Shown here: in pieces, positions 49,101 through 61,343 of the stretch
Layout: each line of letters opens with the position of its first letter
Numbering within the stretch: the first letter of the stretch is position 1
Assembly: GCA_003991915.1 (NCBI GenBank)
Contig: RQTK01000972.1
Span: 124,280 to 188,279 of the forward strand
Direction of reading: 5' to 3'
Length of the DNA: 64,000 nt
From: Elysia chlorotica
Lineage: Eukaryota; Mollusca; Gastropoda; Plakobranchidae
Made by a program: the position numbers and the translations under genes
Notes under the pieces: generated by a model
Database searches by the model: none
The model's input: only the letters and a program-made list of their open reading frames with translations
Told to the model about the DNA's origin: nothing

Positions 49101-52100
49101 AATGAGGTGACCACCTCTAGTTAATTGTGTTGCCTCAACAGTTCAAATCTGCTTTATCAAGAATATTCACCACTGCCCTGACAGCTGAACTCTGTAAGAT
49201 TTTTATGGCCTCTTGTTCTACATAGATGTGTGATCATGTCAGGCTCCACCATGTCAAATAGTATTTGAATTTTTTACCCCTTTTCTAAATTGTATCAAAG
49301 TCTACATTTAAACAATGTGTGTTACATTTTCCTGTATTATTAGTTTGTGTATATAATCTATTACATAACTTTCATTTCATCAATATTTAATAATTAAAAA
49401 AGAACCATTGAAAAGTTGTCACATGTTCATAAAAAAAAACACTATAATATGTAGCTATGCAAAAGTGTAAAAAAGAGAAAATTACATGCTGTATTCGGTA
49501 CCTAAAAAACTACCTGATATTGCTTCTGGCACGTCTTTGCTTTTCAATCTCATCATCGTCTTCATTTTGATCCTCATCATCAGAACCATAAAGCTGAAAA
49601 TTGCCAGTGGGTGGGAGACTATGACCATGCCGTCTGCGTCTTTCTGCACTCAAATAATAAGATGTGATTCTTCACTTTATTTCACAAGGCTTCTTGTTTT
49701 TATGATAGCTTAGGAAAAATCATGAACAACATGTCATTAATTTAAAGTATTATATGGGGCAAACTTCAACTTGTTTAGAGTATGTAATCTGTTAAAATTG
49801 TTTTTTTTTTAAATGTATTCCTTCTATGGTTGAAATACAAAAAAACCTGTATTCTTCACAGTTTTTGTAAAAGTTCTTCAAATGATTCAAAACAAGACAT
49901 TGTTAAATTTGTGTTTCAGTATAAGTCAGAATGGCTTACATGAAAGGGTCCTTTCAAAACAAGGGTGAATTTTAATAATAAGAAAAAAAAACAACTATGA
50001 TTTTAGTGCTAAGGAAACAATATTTCAGTGACTAAAGTAACCTGTAAATGTGTTGATTTAACTGAAAAGGCACAAGTAAACTTACCACTACCCTTTGATG
50101 CAGAGGACACATTTGTTGATCCCATGCCTGATGTACCTGCCTCATCGTTGTCTGGTTGAGCATCACTGGCAACTCTCATCTTACCACTGTTGTAAGAGGA
50201 AAATTTTTCTCCTGTGGTAACACCATCTGACTTGGTGCTTGGTTTTTGTTTGCAACTTGACTTCCCAGCTCCTTTTCCTTTTCCTTCAAAGGATTGAGTC
50301 TTCCCACAGGATTCACATGGCGAATGGACTACAGAAGACATTTTCACTTTGTAGTCTTGGTTAAAAGATTCACCTGATTCTGCTGCCTCTAAAACCTCAC
50401 TGTCACTGCTGTTGGTTTTCTCATTGCCAGGTGACAAATAAGTTCCAGGACGCTGTCTTTGAAGACCTAAGCCATGTCCAGCTTGAGCGCACTGACCCAA
50501 ATTGTGTTCACTTGGAGAAATATCACTGATGGACGATGCTGGAGTGCGAAGTGAGCTACAAGATGAGATGCCACAGATTGTTTGCTGGGAGTTGCAGTCG
50601 TTGTAGATGCTCAGTCCATCCTCAGCGATGGCCACTGTTGTGGCAGAGGAATCGCTGGACCACAGTGAGGCCACAGAGACGGAATCAGAGGTGACCACAG
50701 AACTGGATGGATTTGAAAGGTGTGGGGAAACAACTCCTGCTTCTTGCTGCAGTGTCTGTATTGGCTTATCCACCGTGTGGTAATTTGAGACTGACTCTAA
50801 ACCTACATCTGTATTTAATGCTAATGAACTTTCCTCAGTTGAGCCAGAGACGAATGGAGTAATTTTTGAGCTAACAGTCACTTTACAGTCCACCGAAGGA
50901 CTTTTTTCATTACTTCCACTTTCCTCTGTAAGATAATCCATGCCTTCAAAGTTCGTTTCCCTTGAAGAATGTTCACCCTGCACAATCATTTCTTGAGGGC
51001 CATGATGAGATGTTTTATCATTATGTCCAGATGCAGAGCTAATTTTTTCTACATTATTCCCAGAAATCTCAGAGACACAGATTACTGTAGATGGGGTTTC
51101 CTCAGAGGATGAACTGCTCACACCAAACTGCTTACTATCACAGTCATCAGGCCTAGTATCAGTCTCTTCATACTCAAGGGTTTCAGGTTCACATGGATTT
51201 AAATGCTGAGAATGAACTGTTGCAAAACTTCTATTCCCCACAACACTGTTTTGATCGGATAATTGTAACTGAGTTGATACACCTGAACTTCTGTCTAATA
51301 AGGTTTGGTCTGATATTTGCATATTTTCAGATGCTTCTTGCCTTTGTATAATCAATGGTTCTGAAGTTGTAATTGTGGAGTCATTTGTGTTAGTCCTTCC
51401 AGAGTTAGTGTCCACAAGGGGATCTGTTGGCAACTCTAAATCCTGAGGTGAGAGATCATGCGACGCCATGCCTTCACTGGAGATGGATGACCCTGTCACA
51501 TCTCTCTCAGTCCGACTTCCCAAAGCCGTCAAGCCCATAGCGCCAAGTGTGACTGCAGCTGCTGTTTCACTTCCTACCATTCTGCCAGGTTCTTGTTGTT
51601 CTGGTGATCCAGATGCCTGATCTATATCAAAAATGATTTTATATGACAATTATAACCAGGAAGAGTTTATGTTTATTTAAAAAATAAAACATTCTGTACA
51701 GTTTACACAAATATCATTTTTATTTCCTCCAAATAATATTTATCAGTTATTCAGCAATGGGGCTTTTCTGAAATAGATGATCTGAAGACTAATAATTTCA
51801 ATTCATTCTATTGACATGAATTATGAAGTTTATTAAAGTTATCATTAACTTATAAATCCTAAAGCATACTACTGCAAAGACCCAATAAAAAAAGTTCACC
51901 ATAGTTATGCATCCCAGCAGAATTACACGAAGGGAGGAGCAATGTGCTGCTGCTCTATTCAGTAAGCCTCTGAACAGTGCACATGTCACGGTGGAATGAC
52001 AACGTCAACTTAGGCTAGGATTGCCAATCCTATTTTGTTCATATCTGATCAAGGCTGCATGCAATGCATTATACAATTTAATGAAAGTAGCCCCTAAGCC

Positions 52101-55100
52101 CATTGTGTGTTCTTTTCACACTTTGGATAATAAATTCACATGTTTGGCTGCTACGTGGATGCACACCTTGTGCCCCACAAACTGAAATATTAAATTACCT
52201 ATAGGCCCCAGACTATGGCGCTAATTAAGAGCAATGTAAAACCATAAAGATATAACAAGAATGAAATTTCTGAATCGGCACAGTAATAGAAGATTAACAT
52301 GCAGCAACCTTGATCCCCAGGATGCTCCTGCAGTTCCTCTAGGACTTCATTGCTCTCATTCTCATCTCGCTCGTCTGCCTCTTCTTGATTTCCATGACTG
52401 TTGAGCATCCGTGTTAGAAGGTCAGACATGCGCTGCATTATGTTTTGAGCTGAAGAAAAAGAATATTACAAATCCATTCCCTCTATAAAATTGAACATAG
52501 AGGCTGAGAGAGAAAATAAGACCATTTAAAAGAAAGTGAACAAAATCCCAATTAACATTCCATATTCATACATTGTTAAAATTATTAAAAAATCTCAGCT
52601 TGTTTGAATTTGGGAAGAGATTCCAAAGACATTTTATCAGAAAACTATGCCAAAAAAAAAAAGACCAGCATCAGCTCTTCACTTAATTTGTACCTACCAG
52701 GCGTGGTGGTAGGAAATAAAACTTTCAAGACAGATTAGTACAGTAATGCCACAGTGGATGATTAAAATAGAAGTTTTTTCAGAGAAAATGAGGGGGATCT
52801 ACAAAGCAAAGTCTCAGGTTATACGTAAATTTGAAAATTTAACACAATTTCAAACACATGACATATAATTGTAAATGAGCCAAGACTTTACCCATGTAAA
52901 ACTGTCATATTCACCTGGTTCCTCCCCTCCGGGCCTTGCGTCAGGACCAGTATCAGACCAGTCTCCTCTCAACCGTAACCGCTTGATAGGCTTAAAGGAG
53001 CTTAACTCAGATTCAGAGCCAGCATCAGATGGTGGACTGGAGGCTACAGAGGCGCTTGCCTCCTGGTTCGTAGACACTGCCTGGTGGTCATTTCTACTGG
53101 TTGATGCTTGACCTCCAGTTTCTGTAACTTTTATTCCACTTGAAGTACTTTGCTGTGAGAGAGATTCAACAGACAAATTATGTAATACAAGCCAATAAAT
53201 TAAATACCAGGTTTGAAACTAGATCTTAATCTGCCCTCCTTTTCACTTTTTCTGGAATGTACAATGGCTGATCCCTTGATTGTGACTTGCAGGCCCATTC
53301 TGATCTAGTTGCCTTAGAACCTTTAAATAGTTTAATACATGATTTTCTTGTTTCCCAATGGGTGGATTCTTAGATGGAAATCATTGTATAAACTTTATCA
53401 GTATATTCTTTGTTTCATTATGGGTAGTTATATTACCACTCCAATGGTTTCCACACATCTGATCCTGAAATATGTACCAAGCCATCTGTCACTTGGTGGG
53501 CAATATTAATTGAGAAATATTCGTTTCTATTGAATCTCTATTAAATGACAAAAATGTAATAATATTTTTTAGAGCTGCTGCTTGACTGTACCTGTGTTGC
53601 AACTTGAGATGCAGCTGAGAAACTCATTTTCTGACGAATATCATATGTGTTAAAAAGGTAGATGTTTTCTGAGCTATAGTTGACCAGCAAGTCATGGGAG
53701 CCTGGTCTGTAGTTGAGGGATGTGACTCGATAACTGCGCTGCCGTCCACCATTGGAGCTACTACTTTGGCTCAATGAAGCCATCGGAGGGGAAAACTTGA
53801 AGATCAGGCTCTCATTCATAGCTGGATGATTCAAATTATTAAAGAAAAAGTGCGTTACAAATTATATGACAGCTTCATGAATGTGTGCAACTTACAACAG
53901 ATTGAACAGTTAAAAAAAAAAATCTTTAAAAAATCCAACAAAAGTCATTAAAAAAAAAAACGACTTCTCCTTATTGAGGTAGACATTTTCTTTTGAAAAT
54001 GATTGTCAAGAAAGGTAAATAGGTTCATCTCTTCACAATTCCAATTTAAACTGTCAATATTTCAATTAAAAAAACAAATTAACATGTCCTTGAAAGAAAG
54101 ATTTTGTCTCTTTTTACGTAAGACAGAATCCAAAGAACCAAAACTCAATTACTTTAACGAGGAAATGTAGACTAAAACATAATGATATAGGTTGCTTAAT
54201 ATTATCTTATTTGAAAATTACCATGAGTATCTTGAGATTTGAGCATACGTCTATCAAAGAGCCTGACTATGCCGTCCGAAGTTGAAACAGCTAACTGATA
54301 AGGGATAACAGGATCTACTGCCATTGATGTGACAGCATTGCCTAATAGGATCAAAACATCCTGAGGAATAAAAATCACATGCACATACACACAAATAAAT
54401 GATAAGAATGTTATTTGGTCTACTGAAATTTGGCTATACTATATCGATAAATAAAAAAAAAAACAATTTAATAATTCTAGCCTACATTTCCAGACTTAAA
54501 ATTATTGAAAATGAGATTGATCAATAAACATAATGCCCCAATTTGAAGGAAGGAAAAATACTAATTAAAATTGAACAAAATAAGGAGGACAAAATCATTC
54601 TATGTTATGTTCATCCTTCTAGATTCTTCATCTAATAATGCTTTATAGTTTTATATTCTTGAACTAACCTCTTCACAGTTGAACTTTGAGCAGCTCGTTT
54701 TCATCCTCAGGTCAAAGAAGCGCACAGTGCCATCATCTCCGCATGACAAAAATGTTGATGCTTCATTAGGTACCACCAAAAGCTGTAAGATTACTCTTTA
54801 TTAATCTACCTCAAGTAACAAAAACAAACTTCGCATTGCAAATGTTTCTAAAATTTTGCTGGATAATAATTCCAAAATAGCATAATAAAATTCACTAAAA
54901 ATTTGCAACAAAATAAAATTAGGCAGGAGATTCCCAGTAATTTTAAAGTAATTCACATATGTATATCCTATACAGCTTTGGACATATTTAGAAAAAATTC
55001 ATTTCAAAATATTTTATTGATTTATTATTATGGTTGTGCAGTATAATTATCTTGAGCATATCTAAATGATTAAATAAAACAATATCATGTCAGTATGAAT

Positions 55101-58100
55101 GTGAATATCTGTTTCAAAATGATCAAAACAAATTAAGACGATACCTTGTAAGCGGAACCAAAATGGGAGTCAAAGCGATTTTTCCCATATGTGTCTTCCC
55201 GTTCAATATCTGTGAAGAAAATTTCCCCAGATCCAGAGCAACTCACAACCTTCAGAGAAGAATAGAGAAAACAACACCAGGTGTGACATTTGTATCTATT
55301 CTATGAGACTTATCCAATAAGTAATGCGAAACATGTGAAATAAAAAGTTTTATCTGGAACTGACACAACACCGCTGCCTGCCTGTGCTGGTTTAGTTTTC
55401 GCCCGGCCTATCCCTCGTCAGCCATTGTGGTCGTTGCCCCTCTGTGAACTTGGACCCAGTTCACTTGCTAGTGCTAAATTCAACCTTCTTGTGTTTATGT
55501 ATTTCAATTAGGTTTTTATTAAAAACCGAGTCACTTTTAGATGTATAATAAAAAATAAAACCTATTAATCTAAGAGGAATATTTCCTGATGCATAGGAAT
55601 TTAAAAATATGTTAAATAAAGTTTATTTACTACTGCAATGTTGTTTTAAAGTAGTGGGATTTATTAGGTCACCGTGACACAGGTAAATTGAGGCCGTAGA
55701 AAATGATCAATAAGTCAACAGTAAGACCCACAAAATTTTTATAATAAAATAAAATACAAAAATCAAATTTTCTACTTTATAACCTGTACTTATTTTGTTT
55801 GCGTCACCACGTGTTTGTTTGTATATCCAGATCGATCTGCCTAAAGTCGGTTATTTCAAAACTTCTGTACGATCTAATCCAAATCTAAGGACCAATATTC
55901 ACAGTAATGAGCACAATAAGCTCGACTGTGACATTAGCAATGGTCAAAATAATCCATCTAATGGTTCATCAAAGTTCATACACGCCATCATTTTTGCAAT
56001 GTGAACTACCTTCACACAGTCCTTTCTCTCTTCTGTCTACCTTTCTGTATGTCTGTTTGTTCTTCTGTCTCTCTTCTCTCTCTCTCCCTCCCTCCCCAAC
56101 CCCCTCTCTATCTCTCTCACTCTGTGTCTGTCTGTCTGTCTGTCTCTCTCTATCTCAAAACAGTCATTTTTTCTTTTTTTGTTGTTGTATTGATTGGGAT
56201 AAGTGACTGTAATTGTTTAGACGTTTGAAGCAAGTGAGACTTCATTGTGCTTTCTAATAGACATGCTTCATATTTCATTGCGGGCATTCTTATTTGTAAT
56301 TTTCCTTTTGTAGAATGTAATTATTCTCCTCCCTGTTCCCCTATAAGCCTAACCAAAATCTATGTGTCTTAATGAACAAAATGCTAAAAAATCTGATGTT
56401 TTGGGAGAATTTTGTATGGAAAGTGTTGCGGTGAATTCCAAGTATTGAATCATTGTCTGCTCTATTAATATTATCTTGGTAAAGGAGAAAAGAAAAAAAA
56501 AACTACTAGTGACGCAAAATTGCTATTTTCATGCATTTGTTATCAAACCTTACGCAAAGTAATGGCACAACGTTTGATAAAATTCCGGGTCATACCTGGA
56601 AAGTAAATCAATAATTCAGAGTTCAATAACAAAAGGCACAAAAAAAAAATATCATTGGTACATACCAAAGAAAGAAGCGCGTAAAAGCACAGTATAAGAG
56701 GCAATCAAAACAACGTTTTGTGAGTCTTATGCAACAGAAAAACATCTTTTAAGTGATACTAAACTTGACATTGCTTAAAGATTGAAGTTAGGTAACTAAT
56801 TAATCGGAATGTGTGCCCTTTCCAAACATTTTTCCATGTACAAGGCTGCACCAGCGATTCCTAGGCACACTCCCTGATAACAACGACCTCACCTGTCAGA
56901 TCATATTACCTTCAGGTGATTAATCTTGCCCGCCTCATTGAGTGCTTAATGTAAATCGTCTCCTAAACAAAAAGGCAGTTCTTGACCGTCACCTTAATTA
57001 AACTCCTGCTGCAGGATTGAAGCAAACAGCTGAGCCAAATATGCACAAAAGATGAACCAACCTCTTAGCTATTTATCAATAAAGTTTCCTTGGCGATAGA
57101 TGCATTTCCACTGCAGTAGTGGAAGAGAATATATACCCATGTTATAAAATTATATTGTTTTCGAATAACCCATAAATATTATATAAGAAATTTGTCATCA
57201 AGTGAAATATACGAGGCAGTTTCAAAATAATTAAACAGCATAAATTTGATCCATGTCAAAATTTCATTTAAATTGGGCAAATAATATACAGTGTTGACGA
57301 TGGATGACGCGGGGTCATGTGTACAGCACTTGTGTACGGAGTGCAATGCTCCATGCTAGCGAGACATGGCCCTTGACCAAGCCAAACTTTCAACGCCTGC
57401 AGAGAAACGACAGGGCAATGATAAGACAGATCTGCAATGTGAAGCCAGAAGATGTGGCCACCACCAGATCAAATGAGCTATTGACGCTTCTTGGCCTTGA
57501 GGACCTGAACCTCATTCTGAAGGAGAGAAGACTCCGGTGGTATGGCCACGTGGAACGGTCAAGCGGAGCTATCAAGACAGCATTGGACATGCAAGTAACA
57601 GGAAGTCGTGGAAAAGGGAGACCCAGAATGACATGGAAGCAGGTGACAGAGAGGGATCGGAAAGACTGGAAACTCTCAACAACTGACCCTCATGACAGAA
57701 ACACCTGGAGATCTGGTGTGAGATCAGCCATGCGTGCAGCAAGCCAGCTACCTGGAAGGGGGTCCACTGATGTGGATGTTGCCCCAGTACCTGCACGTTA
57801 ATCAAAATAGCGATGATGATGATGAGTGTTCAGGAAAGCTAATTTTACTTATGATAAATTACAGGAAGAAAATGTCTTTCTTCTGAAATTTACAAACAAA
57901 AGCCTATTAGAAAAGCAAGCAAAGAATATAAAAATCAATAGCATTTTTGTTCTATTTCAACATCACATTCAATAAAAAAAAATGTGCAAGTTGTCTCACA
58001 GTACATGTTAAAATTCAATTCCATAATTGCTGCTCACTTTTTGTGAATAAGAGCTAAACATTCTTACAAAGATTTTGAAATATATAACCATATACTCACT

Positions 58101-59412
58101 TGTTTGTCCATTGAACAGGGCATAAATTTAGCGCTGAATATATTGGATCTATGACCAGATCTGAATTTGGTAATATTCTGAAAGCAGAAGATAAAATACT
58201 TGGTAAGTTTAAGAATCAAACAACCAAATCCATTAAGGTTAACATGTGATCTCCTCCAGAAACCCACTCTGAAACATAATTTTTTTTCTATTCACTTGTA
58301 TAAGAACCCCGCTCTTGATATTGAGAAATTCACTTCTTGGTTAAAGGTAACTGTCAGTCTAAAGGAAGAAATAGTTTAAGAAACGTCAATAAAAAGACAC
58401 ATACACTCCATATATAAAACAAAACTGCAAATCATTTGTATCTGTGTAATGAAGGACATGATAATTTCAATGATACCTCTCGACTAAAACATATGATACA
58501 TTAGTTGCATCACTATTATATATTATGCTTAAAAAAAACAAAAAAACACTTAAACCTCACACGGGTGACTTTCAAATATGAGCTGATTCTATACCTTTCC
58601 AGAAAATGGATCTGTAATACCAAGGTGTTGATCATCTGATCCAGATAAAATAAGTGTACCTTTCTCATTCCAGCATATTGTGTTAACCTGGTGCAGATAA
58701 AAAAATGCTGTGTCTTAAAGATCATTTCTGATTTCAACAAATTTCAAATTACAACAAAATAGCTGTAGATGAAAATATCTTTGTATTATTTCCTACTATA
58801 ATGCCTCCTAGGTTCCATTGAGGATCTCAAGACTCATGCCTAATATTTATTTACATGCTGCCCCAGAAAGATAGACACAGCATACTCAGAATTATGCAAA
58901 TAATATTCATTATCTCAAAATTAAGCTCAGCAAGTCAGGAAGGATGGCTCAAGACAGAGAGCTCTTCAGGCAGATTATACAGGGGGCTTCGTCAAACAAG
59001 CTAGGATGATGGTGATAAAAATTAACAACAAAATAGACATATATATTCTTAGATAATTATTTTGTCAAAGAATATTGTAATTTACATTTAAGATGTTCAT
59101 AAAAAAAGCATATATTTCAGTGCAAACTTCTTTGAAAGAATGAAATCATAAAGTGACTTACACATCCGTTGTGAACACATAACTTTTTGTCAAGTTTCAT
59201 TCGCTGCAGGAAGTACAAACCTGGAAAACAAATGATACTTAAAAATTTTAAAGGAATTAAAGATAATTGGAAGGCTCTTGTAAGAAATTTACAAATTATA
59301 TATGTCATTTGTATGATCTAATTACTGTAAAATCTCACAAAAGTTGCACCGTTTATTATTTAATAACAAAGTGATTGATCAGATATACATGTGGGAAAAG
59401 GAGGAAAGGAGA

Positions 59413-59499
<87 letters not shown>

Positions 59500-60396
59500 T
59501 GAGGAAGTACATTGTTGTCTCTGTCTAGCCCCTACAAGAAATCACTTGGTTTAAGACTACACTATCTCTCTGTGTAACAATATTTTTACTTTTCATAAAC
59601 ACACACACACATGTACGCACGCACACACACATCATGTCCAAGATACAGTTCCTTCATAAATAGTTTACTGTTTCTATAACAATCTAGGATAATCAGCAGT
59701 TGTATGGGTGTGCTACAGGAGAGAAAAACAGAGGCATGAAGGAAAAAAAAAAGTGCTAAATAGAAGGCACAGGAATTGCAGTAGCAGATAAAAGACAACA
59801 CTCTGCTGCTTCAACTCAAGAGGCCACAGATAAGTCAAATAATTTAACAAAGAGAACTTATAAAACAGCTACAGCATATCCATGTCCTTTAAACTGAGAA
59901 TCATACATGTGTATAGCAATCCCCATACAGAGTACACTGGACTTTAAGACCGTTGCTTTTACTCGTTGATTTATCCCTTTTCTGCTCACGCATTACCATG
60001 ACTGCACAGAATTACTAATATAGTGAGGCCGTCTATCTTAGCCAATTAATGCCCTAGATTAGCGGGCAGGACAAAAACAGTTTGTATATTAGGTAGAGAT
60101 CATATTTGCTAACATAGGATTTCTCAGGAAACCTATATATAACTATCTAATGATTAGATAAGATAGAATAGATTATTAACTGATCACAACCAAGTCTGAC
60201 TAAGAACCTATTTTTCTTATCTTCTGAGGGACAGGTTCTTAGACAGACAAAAAGTAATTGCGATTGTATTTAAATTTTAATCAATCTAAGTTACAAAAGG
60301 TGTTAAACATATATATATTTTTTTACCTGTTGTAGCTCTAATCATATCATGGGTATTAGTGCCTTGAATATCACGCCGTCCAATGAGATTGAACAT
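46122..60396 (-). CDS. DCAF6: DCAF6/IQWD1-like WD40 and IQ-motif protein, CUL4-DDB1 receptor, complete
   Basis: Seventeen minus-strand exons: 60396-60327, 59220-59162, 58687-58595, 58177-58100, 55249-55145, 54782-54669, 54360-54222, 53821-53592, 53152-52915, 52449-52309, 51621-50086, 49643-49514, 48765-48609, 48166-48010, 47400-47312, 47097-46992, 46177-46122; 1165 codons, all in phase. WD40 repeats cover about residues 38-285 ([64 protein letters not shown]), with two DxR motifs of the DDB1-binding type. Next come [14 protein letters not shown], a helix MQRMSDLL, a long Ser/Thr-rich acidic linker (424-935), an IQ motif ([15 protein letters not shown], about 988-1002) and C-terminal WD repeats ([25 protein letters not shown]), ending near [16 protein letters not shown]. 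The family acts as a CRL4 substrate receptor and nuclear-receptor cofactor. Human DCAF6 is about 860-950 aa, so this one is longer. Confidence 0.93.
50086..51621 (-). CDS. DCAF6: DCAF6 exon 11, giant Ser/Thr-rich linker exon
   Basis: A single 1536-nt exon (residues 424-934 plus split codons) bounded by gatatag|at and AGTG|gtaagt. It is rich in Ser, Thr, Glu, Asp, Gln and Asn with no globular motif. A short Cys block ([10 protein letters not shown]) and a basic patch ([17 protein letters not shown]) are the only distinctive parts. It corresponds to the disordered middle region of vertebrate DCAF6 but is longer. The frame stays open over its whole length, which argues strongly for coding. Confidence 0.88.
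55304..55450 (+). mobile_element. Possible mariner/Tc1-like end fragment in DCAF6 intron 4
   Basis: The sequence ttatccaataagtaatgcga resembles the terminal repeat of mariner-type elements, and about 130 bp of unusually GC-rich sequence follows. No transposase and no partner end were found. Confidence 0.3.
57290..57825 (+). mobile_element. 5'-truncated non-LTR retrotransposon (LINE) in DCAF6 intron 4
   Basis: Only the last 165 or so codons of the reverse-transcriptase ORF remain, followed by a (GAT)n/(GATGAT) tail at about 57811-57825. The insertion is antisense to DCAF6. 5' truncation with a short 3' tandem tail is typical of target-primed reverse transcription. No clear target duplication was found. 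Confidence 0.75.
57304..57801 (+). pseudogene. LINE ORF2 C-terminal fragment
   Basis: The open frame has [20 protein letters not shown], then [16 protein letters not shown], then [19 protein letters not shown], the order seen at the C-terminus of RTE/CR1-type reverse transcriptases (YxTCVRSxxLYxxETW, RLRWxGHV, GxRxxGRPxxxW). The catalytic YADD and the endonuclease are missing. The frame is still intact, so the insertion is fairly young. Confidence 0.78.
59408..59496 (+). repeat. (GA)n microsatellite in DCAF6 intron 1
   Basis: About 85 bp of GA. It is the only long GA tract in the right half of the window. Confidence 0.95.
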
Positions 60397-61343
60397 TTTT
60401 TCAGCTTTATAAATAAGATAAATCTGATCTTGCTAATAAATGTTTGGATTTCAAAACCGTCTCAACTCGTTGGTTCTTCAAACGTCTGGCTCAGTTGTTG
60501 AGAGGATTTTAATATATATTTTCTGTATATATTTTTAGACCTACACGGATTAGATTTTAACAGTAATAAAAGTGACATTTAAATTAGATTTTAACCTAAA
60601 TACTGTTTCTGATCAATTCATCCTATAGATTTAGATCTGTATCACCAGACTAAATCTATATGATCTAAATTCTAGAAGATCAAGGAGTAAGCTTTCTATG
60701 TCGACTTCCATTTGTGGACGAAATTTATGCTCAAATCTGCAAAACAAAACTTTTAGTCAAATGATCTTTAGGCGCCTATCTTTATATAGAGGATATTTGT
60801 TTCAGTTCTTGATCTAAATCTAGGCGTCAATCTTGAACAAATTAATAATAACAAATTAATTTAGGCCTAACTGGATTCTGTGGTCAAGGGATTGTTTTGG
60901 TTTACACTTCAAAACATTAGAGTCATTCCCCTTGATGCATGATTGAATGCAGTTTGTTCATTTTAATTCATACTCGTATTTTATGAATATTAGAGTCTAG
61001 TTATTGTTTGTCTCTACAAATTCCTGTTTCTTATAGCACAAATGATTCATAAAAATAGTAAAATATTTTGAGCAATAAAAATAAACTTAAAATGAAATAA
61101 AAAGGACCACCAAGTAAAAGATAACATCTTTATCGAGACCTGACCAAAAATGTTTACAGAGTCCTGGCATGTCTCGGGTTTCCAGATGTAAACTTCCGGT
61201 ACTTGTTTGTGGAAAGCAGCAGTCTAAAACATTAAAGTTTCAACAATTCAAGTCCTGCCTATGCCGAAGGAGCCTCTTTAAATATTTTATTTTGCTTTAA
61301 ATCATACATATATATTTATATCTATTTGCTAACAGCTACGAAA
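60397..61343. promoter_or_regulatory. Divergent promoter interval DCAF6 / SMPD2
   Basis: The two start codons lie head-to-head 947 bp apart, so both promoters must be in this interval unless far 5' exons exist. It is AT-rich, without a clear TATA box or CpG island. AGATCT/TCTAGA-like palindromes cluster at about 60530-60690. Confidence 0.45.

Noticed and set aside
57390..57805. Minus-strand open frames over the LINE fragment
   Set aside because: Antisense shadows of the reverse-transcriptase frame, and they do not match DCAF6.
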